The notes below the pieces were generated by a model, which saw only the letters and a program-made list of their open reading frames with translations, searched no databases and was not told the origin of the DNA. Shown here piece after piece: positions 14,711 through 22,919 of a stretch of DNA of 40,383 nucleotides. Source of the DNA: Lachnoclostridium sp. An14 (lineage in GTDB: Bacteria > Bacillota > Clostridia > Lachnospirales > Lachnospiraceae); contig NZ_NFLE01000037.1 in the NCBI RefSeq assembly GCF_002160755.1, positions 1 through 40,383 of the forward strand, read 5' to 3'. Within the stretch, counting starts at the first letter, position 1. Each line of letters begins with the position of its first letter. Both the position numbers and the translations under genes were made by a program.

Positions 14711-14768
14711 TTGACAAAAAAGAAGAAAGATGTTAATGTAATTAACATGAAGTTAGGTTACTTAACAT
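14711..14768 (+). promoter_or_regulatory. Permease operon promoter with MarR-type operator
   Basis: TTGACA (14711-14716), a 17-base spacer and TAATGT (14734-14739). A perfect dyad ATGTTAAT-GTA-ATTAACAT (14730-14748) covers the -10. A second imperfect dyad built on GTTA/TAAC (about 14752-14765) follows. Dyad size and position are those of a MarR-family repressor site, and the MarR gene is immediately divergent. The remaining 14534-14710 part of this 308-base gap holds the leftward MarR promoter, for which TATAGT-like hexamers near 14600 are the only visible element. Confidence 0.7.
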
Positions 14769-14841
14769 CATGTAAATGAGATTAACAAGTGAGAAAAAGA
14801 ACGGGGCTTTGGCCAGAGCTCCCGTCCGTGTGGAGGGTATG

Positions 14842-16197
14842 ATGAGCACAGAAAGACAAGAGAGTAAGTTAATCCGAAATTTGGGGTTTTGGGATTTGAT
14901 GGCGATTGCCGTAGGCCAGATTATCGGGGCGGGGATTATGTCCTCCACCGGCGTGGCGATCGGCATGACGGGGACCGGCGTGGTGCTTGCGTTTCTGTTA
15001 TCCCCTGTTTTGACCATTATCAGTATTTTTCCCGTGGCGATTTTAAGCTCCGCGGCGCCGACCACAGGCGGACCTTACCGGTATTGCAGCCGTCTGGTGG
15101 GAAAGGGGTTGGGAATGATGTACCTGCTCCTTCACGTGACGTCCTACAGCGTTGCGGTTTCCCAGTATTCCTTAAGCTTTGGCTCTTATTTTTCCAGCAT
15201 TGTTCCAAGCGTTGACCAGCATCTGGTGGCGATGATCATTCTGACCCTGTTCTATGCCATGAACCTGGTGGGAACGAAGTCGGCGGCCATGTTAAACAAG
15301 GTCATCACCGTGGCGCTGTTTGGCGGCCTGTTCCTGTTTGTGGCCTTCGGCATCACCAAGGTGGATATGGCATACGTGATGGATCCGAGCCATCTGTTTG
15401 TAAACGGCCCCATGGCCTTTGTCAGCACCCTGGCGCTGCTCAGCTCCGCCACCGCAGGCGCTCAGTTTATTGCCGAGCTGGGCGGTGAGACGAAAGACGC
15501 GGGCCGGGTGATTCCGCGGGTAATGGTGATTTCCACCTTCGGCGTAGGCATTCTCTATGTACTGATTGCCTTGGTGGCAGCCGGTATCCTTCCCATTGAG
15601 CAGGTGGCGGATCAGCCTCTTACCATGGTGGCCAGACAGACCATGCCGGGTGTGGAGTTTTACCTGTTCGTGATCGGCGCGGCTCTGGGAGCTACTTCCT
15701 CTACCTTAAACGCCACCCTTTCCTGGATCACCAAGCCGCTGTTAGTGGCCTGTGACGACCATCTGCTGCCCCAGAGCATCGGCTCCGTGAGCAAAAACGG
15801 CGTGCCCTACAAGCTTTTGACCGCGTTTTACATCATTGGAATGGTGCCTCTGGCGCTGAAACTGGATATTTCCTTTATCACCAAATTCACCACGGCAAAC
15901 TCCCTTTTGACAAAACTCCTGGTCTGCATCGCCCTGTTTGCCCTGGCTGCCAAATACCGTGACATTCTGGCCCGGTCTGCCATCAAGGTGTCTCCGGGAA
16001 TGACCAAAGGGCTGGCGGTGCTGGGGGGCGTTGTCCTCTGCGTGCTGTCCTACTCCCTGTTCGCGAACCTTTCTGTGGCAGTGGTAGGTTTCCTGGCAGT
16101 GTTGGTGGTGTTCACGGCAATTTATACCATGGTGTTTACGAAAAATATCAAAATTGAAAATGATCTGGCGGTGGACTACACCTCCGGAAACGAGTAA
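14842..16197 (+). CDS. APC-family amino acid permease
   Basis: This roughly 451-residue permease has about 12 membrane segments and belongs to the amino acid-polyamine-organocation superfamily. The first helix has the signature LMAIAVGQIIGAGIMSSTG (unwound GxG substrate loop), and GGETKDAGRVIPRVMV after helix 6 is a typical loop. The start is uncertain: an in-frame ATG at 14776 would add 22 residues but has no ribosome site, whereas GGAGG at 14832-14836 serves ATG 14842 (or 14839). It is followed 12 bases later by the glutaredoxin-related gene and then a C-S lyase, so the substrate is likely a sulfur-containing amino acid; that is inferred from context alone. Confidence 0.9.
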   Translation: MSTERQESKLIRNLGFWDLMAIAVGQIIGAGIMSSTGVAIGMTGTGVVLAFLLSPVLTIISIFPVAILSSAAPTTGGPYRYCSRLVGKGLGMMYLLLHVTSYSVAVSQYSLSFGSYFSSIVPSVDQHLVAMIILTLFYAMNLVGTKSAAMLNKVITVALFGGLFLFVAFGITKVDMAYVMDPSHLFVNGPMAFVSTLALLSSATAGAQFIAELGGETKDAGRVIPRVMVISTFGVGILYVLIALVAAGILPIEQVADQPLTMVARQTMPGVEFYLFVIGAALGATSSTLNATLSWITKPLLVACDDHLLPQSIGSVSKNGVPYKLLTAFYIIGMVPLALKLDISFITKFTTANSLLTKLLVCIALFALAAKYRDILARSAIKVSPGMTKGLAVLGGVVLCVLSYSLFANLSVAVVGFLAVLVVFTAIYTMVFTKNIKIENDLAVDYTSGNE

Positions 16198-16209
16198 AAG
16201 GAGCGTTTC

Positions 16210-16506
16210 ATGAAAATGTTTAAAATCGTAGGCAGTCATCTGTGTCCAAATACGCTTTATGCGGTGATCAAGTGCAAGGACGCCGGCGTGAGTTTCGCCT
16301 TCTGCGACCTGTCGGCCAGCCTGGACGGCCTGAAGGAGTTCCTGGCTATCCACGAGCACGACCAGATTTATGAGGAGTTCCGGGAGCTGTCCGGGCAGGA
16401 GGGTTATGTGTCCGGCGGCAAGATCGGACTGCCCTGTTTCGTCTTTGACGACGGATACAAAACACTGGATCTGCGGGAGGCGCTGAAACGGGCCGCCGGG
16501 CAGTAG
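16210..16506 (+). CDS. Glutaredoxin-related small protein
   Basis: The 98-residue protein resembles the glutaredoxin-related proteins of Clostridia. It starts MKMFKIVGSHLCPNTLYAV with a single Cys in the place of the CxxC active site (CPNT, so monothiol-like). A second block, SGGKIGLPCFVFDDG, matches the glutaredoxin GxxxxPxxF cis-Pro region. AAAAGGAGCG precedes the ATG. It sits between the permease and the C-S lyase and should be co-transcribed with both. It may handle a thiol or persulfide made by the lyase, but activity is unproven. Confidence 0.72.
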   Translation: MKMFKIVGSHLCPNTLYAVIKCKDAGVSFAFCDLSASLDGLKEFLAIHEHDQIYEEFRELSGQEGYVSGGKIGLPCFVFDDGYKTLDLREALKRAAGQ

Positions 16507-16573
16507 AGAACGAGAGCAGAGAACGGAGTACCTACAAAACCTAAAATCGGAAAAAAATATGGAGGAAACAATC

Positions 16574-17764
16574 ATGAAATACAATTTTGAAACGGTACAC
16601 AAACGGTTTAACACAGGATCGAAAAAATGGGACGAGATGGTGGCCCACGGCGTAAAAGAAGATGAGGACATCATTCCCTTCTCCGTAGCGGATATGGAGT
16701 TTGTGACGGCCCCGGAAATCGTGGATGCCCTGAAATACGAGCTGGATCACTCCGTGATGGGCTACGCCAATCCCACAAAAGAGTACCAGGAGACGGTCTG
16801 CGCGTGGATGAAGAAACGCCACGGCTGGGATGCCAAGCCGGAATGGATCCTTCCCTCCCATGGAGTGGTGGACGCGTTCTTTGACGCGGTAAAGATTTAC
16901 ACCAAAGAGGGAGAGGGCGTCATGCTCATGACCCCGGTATACTATCCCATGTATCACGCGGTGCAGGATACCAACCGGGTTCTGGTAGACTGTCCCCTGG
17001 TCCGCAGGGGAAACACCTATGAGATCGACTTTGACGACTTTGAGAAGAAGGCGGCGGACGAGAACACGAAACTGCTGATTCTCTGCAGCCCTCACAACCC
17101 CTGCGGCCGTGTCTGGACGAGGGAGGAGCTGGAAAAAATCGGAAATATCTGCCTGAAGCACCATGTGCTGGTGGTTTCCGACGAGATCCATTTTGACCTG
17201 GTGATGCCGGGCTACCGTCATATTGTGTACGCCTCCATCTCCGAGGAGTTTGCCCAGAACTGCATCGTCTGCACGGCGCCCAGCAAAACCTTCAATCTGG
17301 CGGGCCTTCAGACCTCCAATATCTTTATTCCAAACGAAAAGCTGCGCAATCAGTACCTGACCTACTTAAAGAAAACCAATCCCAATCCCAAGTGCAACAT
17401 TTTGGGCTACCGCGCCAGCGAGGCGGCCTACAAATACTGTGAGGAGTGGCTGGAGGAGGCGATCCAGGTGATTGACCGGAACCGGAATCTGGTGAAGGAT
17501 TTCATGGCCAGAGAGTTCCCCCAGATCGACGTAATCGACATGGAGGCCACCTATCTTCTGTGGATGGACTGGGGAAAGCTGGGGCTCGACTGCAAGGAGC
17601 TGGAGCGGATCAACCACGAGGAGGCAAAACTGTTCTTCGACGAGGGCTATGTGTTCGGCGCGCAGGGAGAGTGCTATGAGAGATGGAACCTGGCCTGCCC
17701 CACGAGATACGTGCAGGAGGCCCTGGACCGCATGAAAGAGGCGTACAAAAATTACGTAAAATAA
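16574..17764 (+). CDS. PatB/MalY-type pyridoxal-phosphate C-S lyase
   Basis: This 396-residue fold-type I PLP enzyme has the cofactor Lys238 in APSKTFNLAGLQTSN, the PatB/MalY motif. The start MKYNFETVHKRFNTGSKKWD, with VADMEF soon after, is the family N-terminus, and SPHNPCGRVW and SDEIHFDLV supply other cofactor contacts. These enzymes cleave cystathionine or cysteine conjugates to a thiol, pyruvate and ammonia. The GGAGG at 16561-16565 selects ATG 16574 over 16559. It is the last gene of the MarR-controlled unit and is followed by a strong terminator. True substrate (cystathionine, cysteine or S-conjugates) is unresolved. Confidence 0.93.
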   Translation: MKYNFETVHKRFNTGSKKWDEMVAHGVKEDEDIIPFSVADMEFVTAPEIVDALKYELDHSVMGYANPTKEYQETVCAWMKKRHGWDAKPEWILPSHGVVDAFFDAVKIYTKEGEGVMLMTPVYYPMYHAVQDTNRVLVDCPLVRRGNTYEIDFDDFEKKAADENTKLLILCSPHNPCGRVWTREELEKIGNICLKHHVLVVSDEIHFDLVMPGYRHIVYASISEEFAQNCIVCTAPSKTFNLAGLQTSNIFIPNEKLRNQYLTYLKKTNPNPKCNILGYRASEAAYKYCEEWLEEAIQVIDRNRNLVKDFMAREFPQIDVIDMEATYLLWMDWGKLGLDCKELERINHEEAKLFFDEGYVFGAQGECYERWNLACPTRYVQEALDRMKEAYKNYVK

Positions 17765-17838
17765 GAACGGAAACCAGAAATATTCAGGCGTGCCGGTAAA
17801 GACACTCCGCCACGCCGCAAAACCGAAAACCAGATGCA

Positions 17839-17882
17839 GGGGGATCCCAACGGGGCGTAAGGAAGCGTTGGGATCCCCCTTT
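17839..17882 (+). terminator. Terminator after the C-S lyase
   Basis: A 14-bp perfect stem (17839-17852 with 17866-17879, 13-base loop) ends in CCCCC and a short TTT. Stable, though the T-run is short. Confidence 0.75.
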
Positions 17883-17915
17883 GACCGTTTGTCTTTCCCT
17901 TTCCCCAAAACACAG

Positions 17916-17945
17916 TTGCCAACCACCCCTGCCCCAGGGTATAAT
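17916..17945 (+). promoter_or_regulatory. Promoter of the cbiL operon
   Basis: TTGCCA (17916-17921), an 18-base spacer and TATAAT (17940-17945), about 115 bases before cbiL. The leader has no cobalamin-riboswitch hallmark that I can see, and it is short for one. Confidence 0.7.
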
Positions 17946-18060
17946 ATCCCCATAGACATCAGGACGTGCCGGAGCCGTGGGAGATCCCTGCGCCGGAGCT
18001 CTCCAGAGAATTTCCGTGCGTCCGCCATACAGAAAAAAATACAGAAAATCGGAGACAATT

Positions 18061-18753
18061 ATGACAGGAACCCTATATGGAATTGGAATCGGCCCCGGAG
18101 ATCCGGAGCTTTTGACGTTAAAGGCCGTGCGCCTGATCCGGGAGTGCGGCGTGATCGCCGTCCCCGGCAGAGACCCACGGCAGAGTGTGGCCTACCGGAT
18201 CGCCGTCCAGGCGGTCCCGGAGCTGGAGGAAAAAGAGGTATTTGCCGTGGAGATGCCCATGGTCAAAGATCCGGAGATATTAAACGCCAGCTTTCAGGCC
18301 GCCGCAGCCGCTCTGGAGGAGAAACTGCGGGAGGGCCGGGACGTGGCCTTTCTCACCCTGGGGGACGTGACCATCTATTCCACTTATCTCTACCTCTACC
18401 GCCGCCTGGAGGAAAAAGGCTACCGGACGGTTATGGTAAACGGCATCCCCTCCTTCTGCGCCGCCGCTGCCCGGTTAAATATGGGGCTGGCAGAGCGTGC
18501 GGAGGAGCTGCACATCATCCCGGCCACCTATCAGGTGGAGGGCAGCCTTTCCTTTCCGGGCACGAAGGTGCTTATGAAAGCGGGAAAGCAGATGGAGCGG
18601 GTCAAAGCCAGCTTAAAAGAGGCGGGGCTTGCCGTATCCATGGTGGAAAACTGCGGCATGGAGGGGGAGCGGGTGTACCGCAGCCTGGAGGAGATCGGCG
18701 GGGAATCCGGCTATTACTCCCTGATCATCGCCAAGGAGGGACAGCATGAATAA
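18061..18753 (+). CDS. cbiL: Precorrin-2/cobalt-factor II C20-methyltransferase
   Basis: This 230-residue SAM-dependent methyltransferase adds the C20 methyl in corrin-ring synthesis. The first strand and loop GTLYGIGIGPGDPELLTLKA is the family's GxGxGxPxLLT pattern. FLTLGDVTIYSTYLYLYRRL and VNGIPSFCAAAARLN are CbiL/CobI blocks. ATG 18061 is preferred over the longer in-frame start at 17977, because the glycine-rich strand begins at the N-terminus in this family and GGAG lies before it. The upstream promoter (TATAAT ending 17945) is consistent. cbiH begins eight bases before its stop, so they are coupled. The use of cobalt-loaded substrate (anaerobic route) is presumed from the host type. Confidence 0.93.
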   Translation: MTGTLYGIGIGPGDPELLTLKAVRLIRECGVIAVPGRDPRQSVAYRIAVQAVPELEEKEVFAVEMPMVKDPEILNASFQAAAAALEEKLREGRDVAFLTLGDVTIYSTYLYLYRRLEEKGYRTVMVNGIPSFCAAAARLNMGLAERAEELHIIPATYQVEGSLSFPGTKVLMKAGKQMERVKASLKEAGLAVSMVENCGMEGERVYRSLEEIGGESGYYSLIIAKEGQHE

Positions 18754-19513
18754 ACTATACGCAGTGGGCATCGGCCCGGGAGACTACAGCCATATGACCC
18801 TGGAGGCGGCGCAGGTTTTAGAGACCTGTGATGTCATTGTGGGCTATACCGTGTACGTGGATCTGGTAAAGGAGCATTTTCCGGGAAAGGAATTTCTCAC
18901 CACCCCCATGCGCCAGGAGGAACGGCGCTGCCGTATGGCCTTTGAGGAGGCGGCAAAGGGCAGGACGGTGGCCATGATCTGCAGCGGAGACTCCGGCGTC
19001 TACGGCATGGCGGGGCTTTTGCTGGAGCTGGGACGGGAGTTTCCGGACTGTGAGGTGGAGGTGATTTCCGGCGTCACGGCGGCCCTCTCCGGGGCTGCGG
19101 TGCTGGGAGCGCCCCTGATTCACGACTTTGCGGTGATCAGCTTAAGCGACCTTCTGACTCCCTGGGAGCTGATCGAGAAACGGCTGGCCTGCGCCGCCGA
19201 AGGAGATTTTTCCATCTGTATTTACAACCCGTCCAGCCGGAAACGGAACGACTATCTGAAAAAGGCCTGCCGCGTCCTCCTGGAGACGAAGGCACCGGAC
19301 ACCGTCTGCGGCCTGGTGAGAAACATCGGCCGGGAAGGCCAGAGTTTCCGCGTTCTCACCCTGGCGGAGTTGGCGGAGACGGAGACCGATATGTTTACCA
19401 CTGTGTTTGTGGGAAATTCCGCCACCAGGGTTATAGACGGCCGCATGGTGACCCCCAGAGGCTACCGCTCCGAGCGGGAGGACGGGGAAGGAAAGACGGT
19501 TCCGGCGGAATAG
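18746..19513 (+). CDS. cbiH: Precorrin-3B/cobalt-factor III C17-methyltransferase
   Basis: This 255-residue tetrapyrrole methyltransferase adds the C17 methyl and contracts the ring. It opens NKLYAVGIGPGDYSHMTLEA; other blocks are VDLVKEHFPGKEF, AMICSGDSGVYGMAGLLLE and VISGVTAALSGAAVLGAPL, all typical of CobJ/CbiH. FSICIYNPSSRKRNDYL is the family's highly conserved YNPxSxxR stretch. It overlaps cbiL by eight bases and lies 109 bases before cbiF. Length is normal for the stand-alone form; there is no ferredoxin-like or CobZ extension. Confidence 0.94.
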   Translation: MNKLYAVGIGPGDYSHMTLEAAQVLETCDVIVGYTVYVDLVKEHFPGKEFLTTPMRQEERRCRMAFEEAAKGRTVAMICSGDSGVYGMAGLLLELGREFPDCEVEVISGVTAALSGAAVLGAPLIHDFAVISLSDLLTPWELIEKRLACAAEGDFSICIYNPSSRKRNDYLKKACRVLLETKAPDTVCGLVRNIGREGQSFRVLTLAELAETETDMFTTVFVGNSATRVIDGRMVTPRGYRSEREDGEGKTVPAE

Positions 19514-19622
19514 GATACCGGGGCAGAGAGCAAAAGTTTCGCGGGAAGACTTGCCTGCGGGAGCAGCTTTGGCCTTTGCCCCTTCAACTTCAATTAGAAC
19601 AAAAAAGGAAGGCAGAGACATC

Positions 19623-20375
19623 ATGGTTCATTTTGTAGGAGCAGGGCCGGGGGATCCGGAGCTGCTCACCTTAAAGGGAAAACGCCTGCTGGAGGAGGCG
19701 GACGTGATCATTTACGCCGGTTCCCTGGTCAATCCCCAGCTTTTGGCCTACGGAAAACCGGAGGCTGAGATTTACAACAGCGCCTCCATGACCCTGGACG
19801 AGGTGGTGGAGGTGATGGAGCGGGCAGAGCGGGAGGAAAAGACCACGGTTCGCCTCCACACCGGCGATCCGTCCGTGTACGGCGCACACCGGGAACAGAT
19901 GGATGCCCTGGACCGGCTGGGGATTTCCTATGACGTGACGCCCGGCGTCAGCTCCTTTTTGGCGGCGGCGGCGTCCTTAAAAAAAGAGTACACGCTCCCT
20001 GGCGTCAGCCAGACGGTGATCCTCACCAGGCGCGGCGGCCGCACCGGCGTGCCGGAGAAGGAAAAACTGGAGAGCCTGGCAGAGCACCGGGCCACGATGA
20101 TCATATTTTTGAGCGTGGGACAGATCGGGGAGGTGGCCGCGGAGCTAGCCCCGTCCTACGGCTGGGACGCGCCGGCGGCAGTGGTCTGCCGGGCGTCCTG
20201 GGAGGATGAAAAAATTGTCCGGGGAACCTTAAAGGACATCGCAGAGAAGGTGGAGCAGGCGGGAATCACCCGCACGGCCCTCATCGCGGTGGGAGGATTT
20301 TTAGGAGACGATTACGAGCTTTCCAAGCTCTATGACAGCGCTTTCACCCACGGGTTCCGAAAAGGAACGGATTAA
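19623..20375 (+). CDS. cbiF: Precorrin-4/cobalt-precorrin-4 C11-methyltransferase
   Basis: This 250-residue methyltransferase adds the C11 methyl. Its motifs are VHFVGAGPGDPELLTLKGKR at the N-terminus, ADVIIYAGSLVNPQLL, HTGDPSVYGAHREQMDAL, and the CbiF/CobM run YDVTPGVSSFLAAAASLKKE. The in-frame ORF starts at 19551, but the ATG at 19623, with GGAAGG before it, matches the family start. It is the third of four corrin genes in this operon. A 142-base gap without other features precedes cbiP. Confidence 0.95.
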   Translation: MVHFVGAGPGDPELLTLKGKRLLEEADVIIYAGSLVNPQLLAYGKPEAEIYNSASMTLDEVVEVMERAEREEKTTVRLHTGDPSVYGAHREQMDALDRLGISYDVTPGVSSFLAAAASLKKEYTLPGVSQTVILTRRGGRTGVPEKEKLESLAEHRATMIIFLSVGQIGEVAAELAPSYGWDAPAAVVCRASWEDEKIVRGTLKDIAEKVEQAGITRTALIAVGGFLGDDYELSKLYDSAFTHGFRKGTD

Positions 20376-20517
20376 GAACCCCGAAACAGACAGCGGGAGA
20401 TGAAGGATACGGAGCAGCAGGCCGCGGGGGCTTTGTTTTTCTGCGGCGGACGCCGGACAGACAGGGAAACGCGGCGGCCGGGCCTGCTGCCCGCGGGAAT
20501 AAAGGAGGTATTTCTCA

Positions 20518-22050
20518 ATGGCAAAAAAGATCATGGTACAGGGGACGATGTCAAATTCCGGAAAGAGCTTTCTGGCAGCCGGCCTGTGCAGGGTGTTTAA
20601 GCAGGACGGCTACCGGGTGGCCCCCTTCAAGGCCCAGAATATGGCCCTCAACAGCTTTGTGACCGCCGAGGGCCTGGAGATGGGACGGGCTCAGGTGGTG
20701 CAGGCGGAGGCCGCCGGCGTGGAGCCGAGGGTGGCTATGAACCCCATTTTATTAAAGCCCAGCAGCACCACCGGCAGCCAGGTGATCGTAAACGGCGAGA
20801 TCCTGGGCAACTACTCCGCGGAGGAGTATTTCACCAAGCGGGGAGAGTTAAAACCGGTGGTGAAACAGGCCCTGGAGGAGCTGGAAAAGGATTACGACAT
20901 CATCGTCATCGAAGGCGCCGGCAGCCCGGCGGAGATCAATTTAAAGGAAAATGACCTGGCCAATATGGGCATCGCGAAGATGGCCGGGGCCCCGGTGCTC
21001 CTGGTGGGAGACATCGACCGGGGCGGCGTGTTCGCCTCCCTCTACGGCACCGTAAAGCTTTTGGAGGAGGACGAGCAGTCCCTGATCAAGGGCATTGTCA
21101 TCAATAAATTCCGGGGGGACAAGACCCTTTTGGAGCCGGGCCTGCGCATGATCGAGGAAAAGGTGGACATCCCGGTGCTGGGAGTGATCCCCATGGCGGA
21201 CGTGGACATCGAGGACGAGGACAGCCTGGCCGACCGCTTAAACCAGAGGGAAAAGGGGGACGGCACCGACATTGTGGTGGTGCGTCTGCCCCATTTGTCC
21301 AATTTCACCGACTTTGACGTGCTGGAGCGGCTGGAGGGCGTGTCCGTCCGCTACGTGGAGACTCCTGGCGAGGTGGGCCTGCCGGACGTTCTCATCATCC
21401 CCGGCACGAAAAACACCATGTCCGATTTAAAATGGATGCGGGAAAACGGCCTGGCGGCCAAGATTCAGGAGCTGTCCGCCGTGGACATTCCCGTGGTGGG
21501 CATCTGCGGCGGGTTCCAGATGCTGGGAAAACGGCTGAGCGACCCTTACGGTGTGGAGAACAAGGGCACCATGGACGGCCTGGGCCTTCTGGATGCCAAG
21601 ACCGTCTTTTCCAGGGAAAAGGTGCGCCATCAGGCAAAGGGAAAGATGACGGCGGAGGTGCCCGGCTGGGAGATGCTAAACGGCATGGAGACAGAGGGGT
21701 ACGAGATCCACATGGGCGTCACCCGGAATCTGGGAGACTGCCGGGAAATCATGTATAAGCAGGAGGAGGGCCGTCCCGTCCTGGGCTTGGGAAACAAGAC
21801 CGGTACGGTTATCGGCACCTATCTCCACGGATTTTTCGACGCCCCCGGCATGGCGGAGCGGTTCGTGGCCCAGGTGGAGGCCAGAAAGCGGGCGGAGACG
21901 GAGCCGGCCGGCCAGATTCAGCCAAGCCACGACTGGAAGGCCTACAAGGAAACCCAGTACGACAAGCTGGCCGCCCTGGTGCGGGAGTCCCTGGATATGG
22001 AGCAGGTCTACCGGATCCTGAACGAAGGAGTCGGGAAAGATGTCCAGTAA
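20518..22050 (+). CDS. cbiP: Cobyric acid synthase (glutamine-hydrolysing)
   Basis: This 510-residue enzyme amidates adenosyl-cobyrinic acid a,c-diamide to cobyric acid, using glutamine and ATP. The N-terminal half is a dethiobiotin synthetase-like P-loop domain (GTMSNSGKSFLAAGLCRVF; then FKAQNMALNS, typical of CobQ/CbiP). The C-terminal half is a class I amidotransferase domain with nucleophile Cys330 in GICGGFQMLG and the His of GTYLHGFFD. GTKNTMSDL lies before the nucleophile. AAAGGAGG precedes the ATG. Its last 11 bases overlap treR in another frame, an unusual link of corrin and sugar genes. Confidence 0.97.
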   Translation: MAKKIMVQGTMSNSGKSFLAAGLCRVFKQDGYRVAPFKAQNMALNSFVTAEGLEMGRAQVVQAEAAGVEPRVAMNPILLKPSSTTGSQVIVNGEILGNYSAEEYFTKRGELKPVVKQALEELEKDYDIIVIEGAGSPAEINLKENDLANMGIAKMAGAPVLLVGDIDRGGVFASLYGTVKLLEEDEQSLIKGIVINKFRGDKTLLEPGLRMIEEKVDIPVLGVIPMADVDIEDEDSLADRLNQREKGDGTDIVVVRLPHLSNFTDFDVLERLEGVSVRYVETPGEVGLPDVLIIPGTKNTMSDLKWMRENGLAAKIQELSAVDIPVVGICGGFQMLGKRLSDPYGVENKGTMDGLGLLDAKTVFSREKVRHQAKGKMTAEVPGWEMLNGMETEGYEIHMGVTRNLGDCREIMYKQEEGRPVLGLGNKTGTVIGTYLHGFFDAPGMAERFVAQVEARKRAETEPAGQIQPSHDWKAYKETQYDKLAALVRESLDMEQVYRILNEGVGKDVQ

Positions 22051-22756
22051 ATACGTCCAGGTTTACAATGCGTTAAAAAAACAGATCGAAAGCGGGGAGT
22101 ACGCCATCGGCGAAGCCCTTCCGGCGGAGGCCGTTTTGCAGGAGAAATTCCGGGTGTCCAGGGACACGGTGCGAAAGTCCCTGGGGATGCTGGAAAACCA
22201 GGGCTACATCCAGAAGGGCCGCGGCCGGACGGCGGTGGTGGTGGAGCGGGGGGCCTACAATTTCCCCTTCGCGGAAATCTTAAGCTTTAAGGAGCTGAAC
22301 GCCCATTTAAGCCGCCAGACGGAGACGGAGGTGGAAAATCTGGAGATCCTCTCCGACCGGGAAACCATCGAGAACCTGTTTGAGGATGACGAGGAGCGGG
22401 AGGTGTACGACCTGCTCCGCGTCCGCCTCATCGAGGGCGAGCGGGTCATCGTGGACCACGACTATTTCAAGCGCAGCGTGGTGAAAAACCTTCCCCTGCG
22501 GGCCTGCAGGGATTCGGTCTACGCCTACCTGGAAAATGAGCTGGGCCTGGAGATCGGCTACGCCACAAAGGAGATCGTGGTGGAGGACGCCACGGAGGAC
22601 GATAAACGGTATCTGGATATGAAGGAGTACGGATTGGTTGTGGTGGTCAGAAGTTATACGTATACGAAAGACAATCAACTGTTCCAGTACACCGAGTCCA
22701 GGCACCGGCCGGACTATTTCCGCTTTGTGGAAGTCGCACAAAGAAAGAAGTTATAA
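22040..22756 (+). CDS. treR: GntR-family trehalose operon repressor
   Basis: This 238-residue GntR/HutC-type regulator has a winged helix at about 1-70 (KQIESGEYAIGEALPAEAVL, then FRVSRDTVRKSLGMLENQGY) and a UTRA effector domain at about 90-235. The 3' neighbours treP and treC identify it as TreR, which in other Firmicutes senses trehalose-6-phosphate. The ATG at 22040 lies inside cbiP, overlapping by 11 bases, and GAAGG and GGGAAAG sites precede it. It is therefore expressed with the corrin genes. A TATACGTATA site occurs inside its own coding sequence (22655-22664), like the sites before treP. A terminator follows at 22765. Confidence 0.9.
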   Translation: MSSKYVQVYNALKKQIESGEYAIGEALPAEAVLQEKFRVSRDTVRKSLGMLENQGYIQKGRGRTAVVVERGAYNFPFAEILSFKELNAHLSRQTETEVENLEILSDRETIENLFEDDEEREVYDLLRVRLIEGERVIVDHDYFKRSVVKNLPLRACRDSVYAYLENELGLEIGYATKEIVVEDATEDDKRYLDMKEYGLVVVVRSYTYTKDNQLFQYTESRHRPDYFRFVEVAQRKKL

Positions 22757-22764
22757 ATTGTGAG

Positions 22765-22796
22765 TAGCGCCGAAAATGAAATTCGGCGCTATTTTT
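22765..22796 (+). terminator. Terminator after treR
   Basis: A 10-bp perfect stem TAGCGCCGAA (22765-22774) / TTCGGCGCTA (22782-22791), a 7-base loop, then TTTTT. It closes the cbiL-H-F-P-treR transcript before treP. Confidence 0.92.
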
Positions 22797-22809
22797 ACGC
22801 CATTTTCTA

Positions 22810-22859
22810 TTGACTAATAAATACGTATATGATAGCTTATATACAAACATATACGTATA
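22810..22859 (+). promoter_or_regulatory. treP promoter region with TreR-like operators
   Basis: A -35 TTGACT lies at 22810-22815; the -10 is unclear (TAGCTT at 17-base spacing). ATACGTAT (22821-22828) and TATACGTATA (22850-22859) flank the likely start. The second belongs to a longer imperfect palindrome, CTTATATAC...GTATAAG (22836-22861). The same 10-mer occurs at 22655-22664 inside treR, giving three sites in about 200 bases. Two of these sites bracket the start, as for a looping or roadblock repressor. Confidence 0.6.
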
Positions 22860-22919
22860 AGTTAAACGGGCAGACCCGTGCTCAGAAAAAATGGTAAATG
22901 GAGAGGAGAGTTTAAGAAC

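Noticed and set aside
15742-16674. Minus-strand ORF of 310 codons opposite the permease and glutaredoxin-related genes
   Set aside because: It is a shadow of high-GC coding sequence; composition is His/Gln-rich with no recognisable domain.
17946-18060. Cobalamin riboswitch before cbiL
   Set aside because: The leader is only about 115 bases and I see no B12-box-like sequence; a covariance-model search would settle it.
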